Assembly (NCBI GenBank): GCA_011037195.1
Contig: JAAEAF010014764.1
Location: forward strand, 30,277 to 94,276
DNA length: 64,000 nt
Source of the DNA: Triatoma infestans
Lineage: Eukaryota > Arthropoda > Insecta > Hemiptera > Reduviidae
Reading direction: 5' to 3'
The translations under genes were made by a program, and so were the position numbers. Below, one piece after another: positions 1 to 14,400 of the stretch (position 1 is the stretch's first letter; the number at the start of each line of letters is the position of its first letter). The notes beneath the pieces are model-generated. The model searched no databases. It saw only the letters and a list, made by a program, of their open reading frames with translations, and was not told the origin of the DNA.

Positions 1-233
1 AAAAGTATTAATTTGATCGAAAACTTATTAAAATGATTTGAATATGAAACATGTTATAAATAAATGTACTAAATATAAAATATATAATTTTTTTTTTTTT
101 TAAATAAACAAGTTCTCTTCTACGGTAGAAAATTCTTGAGACTCTTTAATAAGAATTAAGCACATTTATGTTCAAAATAAGCTTAATGTTAGTAAATAAA
201 ACATTTGTTGGTTGCTCTTTAATCTGTTGCCTC

Positions 234-234
<1 letters not shown>

Positions 235-276
<42 letters not shown>
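235..276. repeat. (ATT)n microsatellite
   Basis: About 14 perfect ATT units. Confidence 0.97.
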
Positions 277-1376
277 TAAAAAGATAAGTCTATGATAATG
301 GTTCCATCACTGAAAAAAGAGCTATTAAGTGTTTGATTCATTTGAAATCATCAGATTTTTTCCGTGATATCCTGTGATCATCCACCCTTTTTGGGTTTGT
401 CAATCTTCAGGTTATTTTGATAGTAGTCAGACTTGCACAGAGCTAGATCAGTTTACACATTGGAGTGTTAAGTAATTTTTCTTCTTAATTTTGATTATTT
501 TTCCACACGTTCCCATAGTCTCTTATTTTAGATAAATTAATTATATATTATAATAATAATAAAGAATTAAACTGGGAAAAGGCCTGTGTCCCGGATGAAG
601 GAAGACGAGATCCCAAAGAGGATGGCCAGATGTGCATCTACATGAAACAAAAAGAGCGAAAAGACTCAAGTTGAGACGGCTAAATATCTGACAAATGAGG
701 CCACCAGGGGCCTACTAGGACCTCGCAATTGGAGAGCAGCCGAGTAAGACAAACAATATGGTAGAATCATTAAGCGGCCAGGATTCGGAATTGAGTGATA
801 GAGTCGCTGAATTTGAATGATTATCGTAATTTAAGTTAACATAAATCACATACGCAATATATTTTGTTTACAATTTATTGTGCGACACATGCAATACAAT
901 TTATTTTGCTGAGGGCAAATTAAATTGGACGCCACTGAAAACAATCTAATTAAATTGAACTGTGTTTTAATAAATTTAACAAGCTGACAATCATTGTTAT
1001 ATCAGTCATCCGTTGTGTCATCAATTTATTCAGAACAGGTCTGTGAGCACAATAATTCATCATCAAGAATGAGTCCATGAAAAATCATAATATGCGTGGC
1101 TTAATATGCGTAACATTACAAATTTGCATCAAGTTTTCACTAGGACATCTATCTCCAACAATAGAATCTACAGTATGGATGGAAAAACTCAATTTTCCAC
1201 AATCCACAGTCTGAGAAAAGATCAGATTACACAAGCATCGGTGGCGCGAACTCATTCGTAAAAATTTTGCTCGGTAACGTTTAAACAATAATTATAAACG
1301 TGTTTTTAATTAATCTTTAAAAGAAATGATTTTATAAAGGCGGATAGCCTTTATTTTATATAGTGGTAAAAGTTAA

Positions 1377-1515
1377 TGGTAGCGCGATGGATTCGCCTCG
1401 GTTTCGATTCAGCAGTGCTGCCCTTAGATTGCTCACTGCCTGATATAGTCTGAGTGGTTCGTAACGAGAGACCACTGCCAGGAAGAAAACGGAGAATTTC
1501 CCGGGTGCCATGAAT
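1377..1515 (+). mobile_element. diverged tRNA-derived SINE copy
   Basis: GTAGCGCGATGGATTCGCC, a decayed box B (GGTTTCGATTC), then GTGCTGCCCTTAGATTGCTC match the SINE order. It is truncated at the 3' end. Confidence 0.55.
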
Positions 1516-1882
1516 AAAACAAACAATACCAAAGAAAAAATACTTTATCTATGTAAAGAATGGAAATAAATTTATTAATGTAAATTTAGAAAATTTATAA
1601 AAGAAAGAATGAAATTCTAAAAATGAAAATTTGTTTTAACTGTAGTGGGATAATAACCAGGAAAATAAGAATTAGAAAAACTTAATTTTCCAACGATGTA
1701 CCACTTCTTAATGTCGCACCTCTGCGAACTGCAATCAAGATAAGTACTTGTACTGCAGTAGATACCTGGGTGCTAAAGCTAACGAAATGAGATTTCCCAA
1801 GGAGGAACATTTTATCTGTTCAAGTGTAGAACCGTAAAGCATAGAATGTTTGGTGCAAAGCTTAATTATTTCTAAAATACCA

Positions 1883-1884
1883 TC

Positions 1885-1915
<31 letters not shown>

Positions 1916-1923
1916 TAATAATA
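1883..1923. repeat. (AAT)n microsatellite
   Basis: About 13 units of AAT/ATA with one interruption. Confidence 0.95.
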
Positions 1924-2217
1924 AACTAGTTTAATACAACGGTATGCCTCATTAACAGAACTAACAAAATCTCAAATCTTCACGGAATTCGGGTCTTCCT
2001 AAAAATCTGTTTCGATAATAAAACCAATTTTATTCTGGTAATAAAACTGTTTATAAAGCACGTAGGGAGAGAAAAAAAAAACCTGAAGAATTAAGTCTAT
2101 CCAACTGAAAGTTGAAAGAAATCTTTCACTTAATAGCTCTCTTATTCCTTCATAGGAAACGACGTTAGGCATGACAGTATTTCTGAAACTAGTAACACAA
2201 AAGTGTATGATACAAAC

Positions 2218-2423
2218 CTGATGGCTGCCTCATTTTGTTCCAATCTGGTTACTGAATGAGTGGCTCCAGTTACAGGACTCATTATTCTGATCAAGGATGC
2301 CCACATTGCTGGTCCTGCTTTAGGACTTCCATATGTCCTTTCTGGTAAATCTTCAGAAAGAAAATCTGCAGCCATCTCTTTGGCTAATTCCATTTCATCT
2401 TCACCCGCAGCTTCTTCCATTTC
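2218..2423 (-). CDS. SF3B3: SF3B3 coding exon 14 (residues 814-881), last one in the window
   Basis: Encodes [19 protein letters not shown] through [10 protein letters not shown]. The donor is GTTTGT. No further SF3B3 homology appears between 1 and 2217, so the next exon lies outside. Confidence 0.94.
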
Positions 2424-5400
2424 CTATTCCAATTTTGTAATAATTAATATCATATCTATTCAACTGTTATGCTTTTAAATATGAATTATTATTCAGTTAA
2501 TTAGAAACATCATAGAAGATCTCAGATCGGAGAGGTAGTGAATTGTGAAGTTTTCATCAATAAATTCTTCAAGGACAGTTGAAAATTATATTAAAACAAC
2601 ACCAAAACTTACTTTGGCCATTTGGACTCTTCTCTGCTTTTTTGTTTCTTCCGTATATGCGTTATGTTCAGTTTCAATCAAAATCAAATTAGCAGATTCT
2701 GGATGTACTACGAATTTTCTTGGTGTAAATTCTAAAGGAAATGATACCTAGAAGCAAAGAAATTAAAATTTTACTAGACCTGCAAAATTTAAATTTTCTA
2801 AATTTTTAATGCTACAATATACAATTTCAGTTGGCCCCTACAATTGTAATCATATGCAATCAGAATTATTATTGATTAATGTAGAATCATCACTATATAT
2901 TTAAATAAACAAAAAATCTGGTTTGAACACTTACACGACTCTCTCTTACTGCAATATACACATTTCTATTTATTTATTTATTTATATTTGTATTGCCCAC
3001 TCAAAAATTAGGCCAAAATGGTCATATCTAGCAACACATTAAATTCATATTGATACTACATAGACGACAGAATCGTATTTATAATAAGCATTTTTGTGAA
3101 AAGCCTGACGCCGCTTCCTCAGAAACCTCCGAAAATGAATTTTACTTGAAAAAATTTTCAAATAAAAGTTGTAGCATTTTTCTGTTTTCGAGAAAATAGC
3201 AAAAAACTGAATTTATTCAGTAAAGTGGTAAATTCCTATCGATCTATTTTGACCAAAATCTGATTGTCACGCCTCTAGGTAGGTAGTTAGTACCTAAATG
3301 AATTTCTAGTTTCTGTTTACTGCGATTTTTACACATACACATACTAATTTTTAAAAACCACTTTTACGGAATCAAGAAACCTCAGAACATAATATGTTTC
3401 GTGAAAACTCAAATACGAAAATTGGACACAATTCCAATTTTTATTCTTTTATTTTAGCAGTAAGAGAAAGTAATAAATAAATAAAAACACTATAAAATAA
3501 ATAAGAGTAGAAATAAAATAAAATAAATACCTGATTAAACACTGCCCCAAGTTTTTCCAATGCTAAAATTCGTAATGTATTTGTTGAAATAGCTACTATT
3601 CCTTCAGGACACTGTTCTGAAGCGAATCCAGAAGCATATTCTAAAGAATCGTATGAGAGAGGTGTTAAATGAAATCTATTTTGATATGAATAGCTTAACC
3701 AAGATCTGCTAGACATAGCTACTACCTATTTTAAGGAAAAAAGATTTATTAATGATTTTTATATTTTGTTCACTAAAAATTGAGTAACTTTGGACCTTTT
3801 CAATGCATAAAACTTTCAACTAACCGCTTGGCTGCCGTGCATGGTAATGGTGAATAATTTAACAGGTCTTGTACCCAAATATCTTGTTCTTGTGTCAGCC
3901 AAATCACCAGTGACAGGATCTAACACTGTCCTAAGTAGGACACCATTATGCAAACCAATATTAAGGTAAAGTGTTGCATGAGAACCTTCACCTCCACCCA
4001 TCTCAACAATACACAAAGATTCTGGTGCAGCAGGTACAGCTTGCATTGATAACATGGAGAGACAATCCTAAAAACAATAAAGAAATATAATCAAGAAAAA
4101 AATATATTTGTTTTAATGAAAAATCAATTAATTTTCTAACAAGTTTGAACTTGAAATAAATTTTGCGTAGTTTTTGTTTCCACATTTTATTAGTGGAGAG
4201 GCTAAGATATAAAGTTTACCATTCAACACGTATTATATTATTAATTGAGCTCATCAAGTATAAAGTAATAGTAAGCGTTTACTATTGGCAATTTATTTCC
4301 ATAAACATATTATACTTTATACTTCAAATCATTTAGAATAGTACTTAGCAATTAGTTGTTACCAATCAAGTATACAGTGCTTCAGACTTGTATCGCTTGC
4401 ATCAACAGCAGCGGCGTAAGAAATACAAAATGGCGCCCGGGGCATAGTAATTTTTTTTTTTTTTTGTGCCTCAACTCGTCATATTTGTCAACTTAAAGAA
4501 TATGCCAGAAAACAAATACTTCTGCAAGATGTTTGATTTATTTAATAATATATGTATATATATAATTATTTGTTATGTATTATTTAACTTAATTATTATA
4601 TGTATTTAATAATAATATTTTTAATTCAAACAGAAATTATCTTTAAATGTTTATTTCTTAACAACCTTTATAAAGATAGAAGGCAATAAATTTGACTCCA
4701 TGTTTCAAAACCCAAAATATGAAAAGACCAAAAGGGATTTCCAAATTTTTAATTTCATTTTCTCTAGTATCAAATTTTGTTCATAATTTACTAGATCGCT
4801 GCGATGTTTTTAAATAAAGTTTTATGGTAAGTTTAAAAAAAAAGAAAAGCTAACCTGAGAATTGGGCACTGTTAAAAAAAAAAAAAATGAAATAAAGTAA
4901 TTCAATTCCGCAAAAAATGTTTTTAAAATTAAAACACTGAGTAAATAACTGCCACTTTTTTTTACTAAAATACTAACAAAATATAGATTATTCTTTTAAT
5001 TTACTTTAAACTTGATGTTAAATTCTGTTTAAACGTAAATCACGAAATAAATTAAGCGTTGTCTCAAAATGATGAAAACAATTACAGAACTACATTAAAA
5101 CATACCTTTGACAATAATTACAAATACGATACTAATATACAAAATTTTACTAAGGAGATGTTAGAAGCCTGAAAAATATCCCAGGTATACTAGCATCAGC
5201 TTCTACTACATTGGAAATAAAAAAAACTAATTCCATAAGCCTAATTTCCTTCTTGATGTTTTTTCTTATTATTATTACAAATGTCCCACAAACCATTCTT
5301 AGAATTACACATAGATTTTGAACTTTTTGTATCACAACACGAGTCGTCTTAACAGAAACACTTTCTACTGTGACAATGTAACAAGTACTGGACACTTTCG

Positions 5401-8400
5401 GGTCACAAATGATGTCTTTATAAACCATATATATATAGAAGAGGATATTAAATGACAATAGAGTGAACATTATCACATTAAATTATATCTATCTTCATCA
5501 TTAATATCGCACATTATCTTGCAGTGAACACATATTTAAATAATGTTCCCTGCTGGCTTATAAACGTGCATGATTTTGTACAATCATGTGGTTTTAATAT
5601 TATAGAGTAATTATAGTAAAAAGGAAGACTGAAGTGAACTGAAGTGAATCTCTCATTAAATATTTAATAAAAATAGTAATTACATTAAATTTGATATAAC
5701 ATAACTTACCGATGGATCTAAAGAAATAATTCGAACTGTATTATCTGAAAGTCCAACAGCTACAAATCTGGACATATGTTCACCAGAAGGAGCAGTGCCT
5801 AGGGCCATACAAACGACATCGGAAGGCATCTCTTTTCTTTGATTGTACTCCTTCAGCTGACCAGTCTGAGAAAAAATATACATCATCATTACAGTTGCTT
5901 TTGTAATGGAAGTGAAAAAAGTATTATTATTATATTATTTATTACTAATGTTTAAAATTATTTACAGGATCCATCTCAAAATAGACAAGCTCTCCACCAG
6001 TTAAAGCTATAACAACTTGACGCTGATTAACTGCGCATTTTACTATCTGCTTTTTCCCAGGAACCTTCCAATCTTGTAAACGCTTATCAGATCTTATGTG
6101 CCTTACACCGTCTGGATAAACCTAAAACATCAAAATTAATTTGTACAATAATATCATATTATTGTTGGTGGAAAGGATTTCTAGTAATTATCATTCGCGC
6201 TATACAATCTTTATTTAGAATTCAAGAATGAAAACTAATCCTATTATTGTAGTCCATATAATGCTATTATCAAGGCTACTTCGCACAAATATAAAATTTA
6301 AGTAAAATCAGACTAACGGACTTTACTGAATAAAATATAAGGCTATTTAACATTGTTTAAAAGTAATTTCTAAAGAAAGAACTGCATCAGATTTACAGTT
6401 ATGATCATTAGTAATCACATGAAACACGGATTGAATATAGATCATCACTGCAGTTACTTCCAGAAAATTATAAGTGAAATACAAATAAATGTAATATGTA
6501 AATGTTAAGGTCTCTGCCCATTACACCGTACCATACTAGGACTGTAACCGTATCGACATATGCAAACTAATGTTCTTTGTATTGTACGAGTATATTATCA
6601 AACAACACCAACTAGACCGTTCCATCACCGGCCAACACCGTAAGGTACTGTGACCGTACTCAACAATTTGACGGAGAGAATATTTTGCAAATACCGGCAC
6701 GCTACCAAACCGGTGTGCGCGGACGGCCCTCTGCGTTGTTGTTGCGTATGCTCCCCGTTATAACCGCGTAGGCTTCGCGTTGTTATTCCTGTCATGTTAC
6801 AAAGCTTAGTCCTTTACTAATTTTTAAAACGAATGTTTACTAGTTTTTAAAACGTATAACATTTGTGTAAAGAAGGTACAAAAAATGGAGGACGAAAAAT
6901 TAGTAGAACGTGTTCGTAAATATGAATTTTTTTATAATTTACAATATCCAAAATACATGGATACCGTCAAGAAAAAGATCGCATGGATAGTAGAACGACC
7001 ACCAAACAGATACGTTACGGTTATCATACGTGTTGTATACGGGGATAGAACACTGTTGATCGGTTGCAGTGGGCATAGGTAGTGCTCGGAGCGCCTGACA
7101 CGTTCCTGTTACGATCCTAGTATGGTATGGTATAGTGGGCAGAGACCTTTAGAATTATATTTCAAAACTTGATGCTGGAAATTGATTTTATTAACAATTT
7201 TAAGGATGCTACATAATAATTAAAAACCAGTTTTCTACATTCTAATAATTTATTCAAATACAAGCAATGTAAAAATGATCTAAAAAAAAACAGAATATCA
7301 GCTTAGTAAACATTATTTATTGATTTCAGAGATGCTTGTTATAGATTAGAGCTGATAGATGCGAAATACCTATCAGGTTAAGTTCGACGGGGATAATTTT
7401 TCGTCTATGAGACTATTTGCCTCTGCTGACGATAGTGGCATTGTAGAAAGAATGGCTTGTAATGAATGAAGTTTTTTCTAAAGTCTCACGTGACTACAGA
7501 ACAAAAATGTCAATGATATAACAATCTCAATTTTAAGAAGTGTTACATCTCCACTGGCATTTTTGTTTCGATTGATAGGAGTTGTTTTACTCTACTTGTT
7601 TCGGAAGACAACAAGATCTCATGTGAAATTAAAAAGCAACAGTTAGCAGATGCTATTATTATGACTCAGAAGTCACCCACATGAGAAGCCTACTAATTTC
7701 AAGGGTAAGAAGCGGGGTATGACAACCTATTCCGCCTCACCTTAACTCTTTTGAGTCCAAAGCTTGAACCGTACGCTGATAGACGGGCCTTCGATTAGCC
7801 CCGGACATTAGAAATTGTTTGACCAAGTAAGTGACGGGGCTACTCAAAACAAAGACGACTTATTGAGGATGCAAGGATCCAGATCACAGAGCTTTGGAGC
7901 AGCTTACCTTAATCGATCAAATAATAATATAAATTAACAACATTTTACAGGCAAAAATCGAATAAAAATAAGAGAAAGTAAAAACTATTTATATCTACCT
8001 GAACGGCTGCATCATCACCCAACGCTGAACATGCAAGCGTAGAAGTAAATCCTAGGAAACCAGAGTCCGCAACTTCTTCAACTGTCTCTCCAATTGAGAG
8101 GACAAGAGTGGCACTCAAAAACGATACCACGATGTAAGCATCAAATTCATCTACAACAGAAAACTCTTATATCACAGTATCACAATTTTAACTAATGTAG
8201 CAAAAGTTATCTTTAATTTCTCATACTTTCATGGGCAATAATCTAAACATAAATTACTGGTATATCTTTTCTTGATGTCAAGCCTCTCACTAGAGATGGT
8301 AGTAAACTAAGGCAAGTTGGAGTAAAACGCATAAATACGTGGAAAATAATACAATAAATTTGGATTAAATATTGTCGATCAAACATACAAGTTATTCTTA

Positions 8401-11400
8401 TGAATTAAAAATAAACAATAGCTTGCTAAATAAAAAACGCAATCGGCTCTTTGTTCTCATAAAGTACTATTTGTTGAAAAATTATTTTTAAAAAAGCCTA
8501 CATTTAACCGAAAACTTATTATTTAAAAAATTTAATATTCTCCAACCTCCAAAGTTTGACTCATTTTAATACTCACCAATTAACTTCTAATGAAATTCCA
8601 CCTTCCGCATGATCTCCTGCATCAACCTGAAAAATAAAACAACTGGTGTGTTTCTTTGATATTGAGACTTTTTTGCATTTTCAATAACTTTTTTTTTTTT
8701 TTGCAACATCGAAGAATCTCACCAGCTGCAATAATTTAGTAAAGTATTTTTGAAAGTTTGTAGAATATTCATGCTGACATAAACCTTGTGAGAAATTTAT
8801 ATAACATTTAATGATTGAAAAAATATTTTTTAAAGACAATTATGGTTCATTTATGGTTTTGAACAATTAATACAATGTATTTTTGCTTTGGATTGAATAT
8901 AAAAATATACTATAGTCAAACTTTTGTTACATAAAATGTCTCGGCAGGCAATGTCTGAAATAATCTGAGAATTTCCAGTTCTATGTTTAAAAAAAATAAA
9001 ATACTAATTAATTCAAAATCTAAACATAACAAATTCAAAAACAATTTGCATAACAAAACCCAACTAAATACAAATTTGCAATTAGAATTTTTTTTTTTGG
9101 AATCAAGTTTTATTATGAAAATAATTATTATAAGGCAATTAAAAATGCTCGCTCAGGACGGGATTTCAACAGTAATTAATTCTGTCGGGGAAAGAATTTA
9201 ATCATCATAGCGAGCAAGTTATAAAACAAGAAATATATGTATAATAATTAAGTTTGGCAGTTGTTAATAAAACAAGCAAAACCATAATTCACTAAGGGCC
9301 GAACAAAAAACTCTTAAAACTTTAAAAAAAAAAAGTTGGTTTATCCCCCAGCTGACCATATTTTTGCTTGTTTCAAAAAAATAATTTGCGAAACTCAGCA
9401 AGATTTTCTTTACTTGCAATTATTACAATTCTAATTCGTAATTTTTTTTTTAAACTTATAAATTATTACAATTGATGGAGAATATAGTTGATGGATTTTT
9501 AAGTCTTTGGAGAATTTCTCAAATGACTAAACCCTGCCAACACCTTCCCTCTCCGTCAACTTAAAGAATCCTGTAGTGGCAGTTAACCTTCTTATGATTT
9601 CTCAAAACCCATTGAAATTAATTTTGAATACGAGACTGCTTTGACCAATGGAAAATGTTTGTGCTGAATTTTGAAAGCTGGACGGACACTTCAGAATCGG
9701 AAGATGATGTTTACTGACGAGTTTGTTTCAACCTGCACCTACGATGAAGCAGCAATCTCAGGGCAACTGCTAACACAAAGAGTGCTATATAAAAGTCCTA
9801 ACGCAAACCGCTATCCTGAACAGTGGAGTACGCATTTTCAGATATGAATTTCATGGTAAGATTATTTGGAATCCCGGTCGAATATATGACACTGGTGAAC
9901 TGAAATCCTGCAGGATTAACTCCATCATGGCTTCGGATTGTACAAATTACGTCACAAACGTGAGCTTAGCTTAAGTTACCTCCTGCGCTGCAAGGTTACC
10001 CATAGATTCTTTTAAGGGATTTAGGCGATCTGAAAGATTTATTGTACCCCCGGAACCTTCTAAGTGCACTGCCGGCCTCCGGTTAGTGTTTTCTTGTTTC
10101 AGACAACGTTGCACATCACTGGGCAGTGAGCAGTAGAGACTCCTAGGAAGAGGAAATCTAAGGGCAGCAGTACCTTTTTATTAACTTGCAGTGCTTACCT
10201 AGACAATTTATAGTTTCATTATATTCATGGCATTTCAACTTCTGTGATACAATTTTTTTAAGGAAGATTCTACTCAACCGTTCTTAAATATGATGGATGA
10301 AAATAATGACATTCTCTTTAAAAATAAAAAAAACTTATATTTTTTCTAACGTTTTGACAAATATATTGTCTTCATCAAGGCCGTCAACATAAAGATACGA
10401 AATACAATACATAGATTAATTTTTAAATTTTTTTTTTGGTTTACTGCATAAAAAATAAGAAATTTCAACTTCAAAACATGACATTTTATATTTTACTTTT
10501 GGAAAATAAATAGATGGGAACACTGTATTTCTAAAAAATCTATGTTTAAAAAATAAAATACTAATAAAGTAAAAAAAATAAACACAACAAATTTAAAAAC
10601 AATTTCCAAAATTTTGAATATGGACTTGATGAAAAAAAATGGGAACGGATTATCTTGGTGGAGATCCCGGATTCGAATCCAGCCGTACTGCCCTTATTTT
10701 CTTTTCCTAGGAGCCTCTACAGTTCCTCTATCTTGTGGTAAGCAATGATGTCAGTAACCAGAGAACACTATCCGGAGGCCAGCAGTGCATTTAAGGCTTT
10801 GCGCGCAAATGATGCGCCTTAAATTTAAAAAGTAAAGAAGAAAACTTAACTAAAACATTGAACAGCTTGCTATGAACTAGGTACATGCTTGCAATCAGAA
10901 TGTTTTTTTTTTAATCAAGTTTCATTATGAAAATAATTATAATAAGAGAATTGAAGATGCTCGCTCAGGATGGGATTTCAACAGCAATTAATTCTGTCGG
11001 GGAAAGAATTTAATCATCATAGCGAGCAAGTTATAAAACAAAACATATATGTATAAAAATTAAGTTTGGCAGTTGTTAATGAAAGAAGCAAAATGATAAT
11101 TCACCAAGGGCCAAAGAAAAAAAAACATAAAAAAAGGTTCAGTTTTTGTCCCCAGCCGACCATAGTTTTGCTTGTTTCAAAAAAATAACTTGCGAAACTC
11201 GGCAAGGTTTTCTCTTCTTGCAATTATTACAATTCTAATTTGTAATTTTGTTTAAAATTTAGAAATTATTATAACTGATGGAGAATATAGTTGATGGATT
11301 TTTGAGACTTTGGAGAATTTCTCAAATGACTAAACCCTGCCACCAGCACCCTCCCTCTCTGTCAGCTTCACCTGCATGTAATGGTGTACAAATTACGCTT

Positions 11401-14400
11401 TATTTGTACGGATTTCAATTAATATCACCTTCCTATGATTTCTCAAAAACCCACTAAAATTAATTTTATCGAAAAATATTGCATAAAAGTAGTATGTACC
11501 TATCTGTAATGATTTTAATTTAAAGAAAATTGTTCAAGAGATGTTTTTGAAATAGTCACAAAAATCTGAAAACTATTTTGTATAATCGCACCTTTTATTT
11601 ATTTTTTTTTTATTATTTAAACTTGGAATCTAGCAATACATGCAATAACTTTGCTATTATATATATGGCAGCACCTTACATTGCATTGAAGTAACTTTCA
11701 TAATAAAGCTTCAAGATTACAGCTTCCTTAAAACCATCATAGTAAATAATTTCCTTGAAAAATTTTCAAATAAAATGTAACATTACACTAATATGAGCAG
11801 GATGTATTTAAACGAAGAAAATCATTGAGTGACTTTCGAGAAAAACCCGGGTAAAAAACGAAAAATTATTTAAATCGCTTCCGGGTCAACGGATTTTGAC
11901 CAAACCTTAGCGCCGGATGGGATGGAGGTATCTGACTAGAACCCATTCTAACTGAAATTTATTCTACACTGCTCTATTTCACGGAGAAAAGATGAGCAAA
12001 TTTTTGACTAAGGATATTTTCATGGAAGTAATTATTCAAAAAATATAAATATTCAATATAAAGAAACAATAATAAAAATTTTGATTTTGGGAAAATTAAT
12101 AATATTTAGAAGAGTTTCTGAAGTCATAAATTATAATTAAGGTAAAAAAAAAAAAAAAAAAAATGAATTTTCATTGAATTTGCTATCTCAAGTTCAAAAG
12201 TTTGACTAAAGCCAGTTCGAAATTACATAATTAAATTTACCATCAGCACGTTTTTTGACAGTCCATACTGCATTTGGAGAGCCTGGAAGTTCAGAGACAG
12301 CCATCTCAGATACTTCCAAACCGTGCCTCAATACACGTAAAGTAGAACGAGGACCACGTCCACAGGCCATGTAAAGTTGAGGTGTGTCCTCATTTGCTAG
12401 AAACAATAATTTCATCAAAATTAAATTAACTGTTGAAAGCATTTAATAACTGATAAAACAGAAAGCAAGAATAATTACTAGAATGTTATAGCAAGATTCT
12501 GTCAGATGAGCAAAACTAGTCAGAAGAAATTACTTTTTTCTTCTATGTCAAATGTCATTATTTGAGAACAACTGCCCTAAGTGTTTCAGGTCTATAAATA
12601 TAATTGTTAATTAAATTGAATTGTTAAATTCAAACAATTCTTTTTGTCCAAATGATTGCAATTATTTCTGCAAATATACGGGAATCTTAACCCGCAATAA
12701 TTTCTTGTACTTCAGGTCCAGCAACAATAGTAATAAAATTGTATGAAAAAGTGCATTTACGCTAGATCAGAATAGAATTTCATCAATAAATTCATTCTGA
12801 TGGGCAGACTTTTTCCTATTAAGGCGAGCAATTTACAATTATGTGGTGTTTCGCTTGCTAAATTGGCTCTTATAACAGGAAATAGAAAAAAAGCATAATA
12901 GTGAAACCATTAGTATTGCTAAAGACAAATAATTTCAAAGAATTAAAAAAAAAAATTAGATCCATTCGGTGCAGCACAATGCACATTATACATAAAACAG
13001 AATCCCATATAAAAGTATTCAAATTACTAATATCAATCTATACTAATAATTTCTGCTCCCTCAGAATCAGTTCTCAACAAAAGTCCTTTCAGTCGGGGAA
13101 AGAAATGTATTCATCACAGTGAGCTGTTACTTATTTCTTATTCAGTTCTTTTATTAACGAATTTCTAAACCATTTCTTCTAAGCTTAAGTGTTTGTAATT
13201 TATTAATTCAGTATGGATAATTAAAAAGGTTCTTTAATTTTAGGTTTTTAAGTAAAAATTGGCATAGGGACGGTCTACTTTTGTTCATCCCTCTTCCTAC
13301 CAAGCTAAAAATTTGGTGTAAAATCACCTGCACTGCTTTCTATTACCTCTAATTAATACAACTTAAGAAATTTTTTTAAAATTGCAACTATACATTATTT
13401 AGTTAGGGTGGCCATAAAAATGGTGGTGGTGATATTAATACCTGAGCTCAGGTTTAGAAATACCTGAGCGGCCTTTTCTATATCCAAACCAACAAAAAAC
13501 TTGTGCAAATTTAAATCAACTGGACAGATATCCAATACTCCTCTACAATTTTTTCAGAAATAAAATTCAAATAAAAAAAGATACGTTTTTATCAATGCAG
13601 CAAGCATTCCAAGTTTATAGAAAATCGTTGTAACAGTTTTCGAGAAAATTCCAATAAACTCAAAAACTTCGCACTTCAGTAACCTTGCACTTCGGGTTTT
13701 CTAATTTTATTCAAATTTGGAATCCCAATCATGCTTCTGTGAATGAATACTGCATAGGAGATGAAACCATTATATTATACTTAAGTGGTATTTTAGAGGA
13801 AAGGATAACGCTAACTGTTCCCTCAAAACACCCAAAAAATTAATTTTCTCAGGAAAATGTTGCAAAAAAAAAAAAAAAAATTGATAGTAGAAGTTTAAAG
13901 AAAATCACGGAAAACTGAAAAAAAAAAAAATTAATAAAGTCGCACTTCCCGCTGATGGATTTTGCCGAATTCTTGGTATCTGATGCGGTGGTAGTACCAA
14001 AACGTGGTGGTAGTATCAAGTTTGAGCTTACTGCAACTTTCTGTTTTTGAGATATCTGTTAACATCACACACACTAAAAACATTTTTTTTTTGCATTCCG
14101 CAGACCTCAAAACATGTATTTCCGATGCAAACTCAATTTTGAAAACCTGGCACGATCGCATTAAAAAAAAATTGAGTGCGAAACTCTCACAGGATTTTCT
14201 TTTACTCCATTAGTTCTCATTTGAATACACTTACAATCTATCATGTGATTTTTCTGATTGTCATTTAGGTGCGTAAAACATGAAGAGACTGATCAGAGTT
14301 GAAGTATCTTACACTTTCTCCAGCAACAATTTTGTCGAACAATAGTTTCATTTAAAATTGATCGATCTTTAGCTTTAGCGTGCGGGGTTCCTGGGCAATG

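Larger units (their letters stand above)
1..2217. other. non-coding: SF3B3 intron 14 or gene-distal DNA
   Basis: AT-rich sequence with two trinucleotide microsatellites and a diverged SINE. A GC-richer block at about 570-830 (ggccaccaggggcctactag) looks like an old repeat, but its type is unclear. No SF3B3 exon was found. Confidence 0.6.

Noticed and set aside
1085..1288. 67-codon minus-strand ORF
   Set aside because: Shares nothing with SF3B3 and has no known motif; probably chance or an old repeat.
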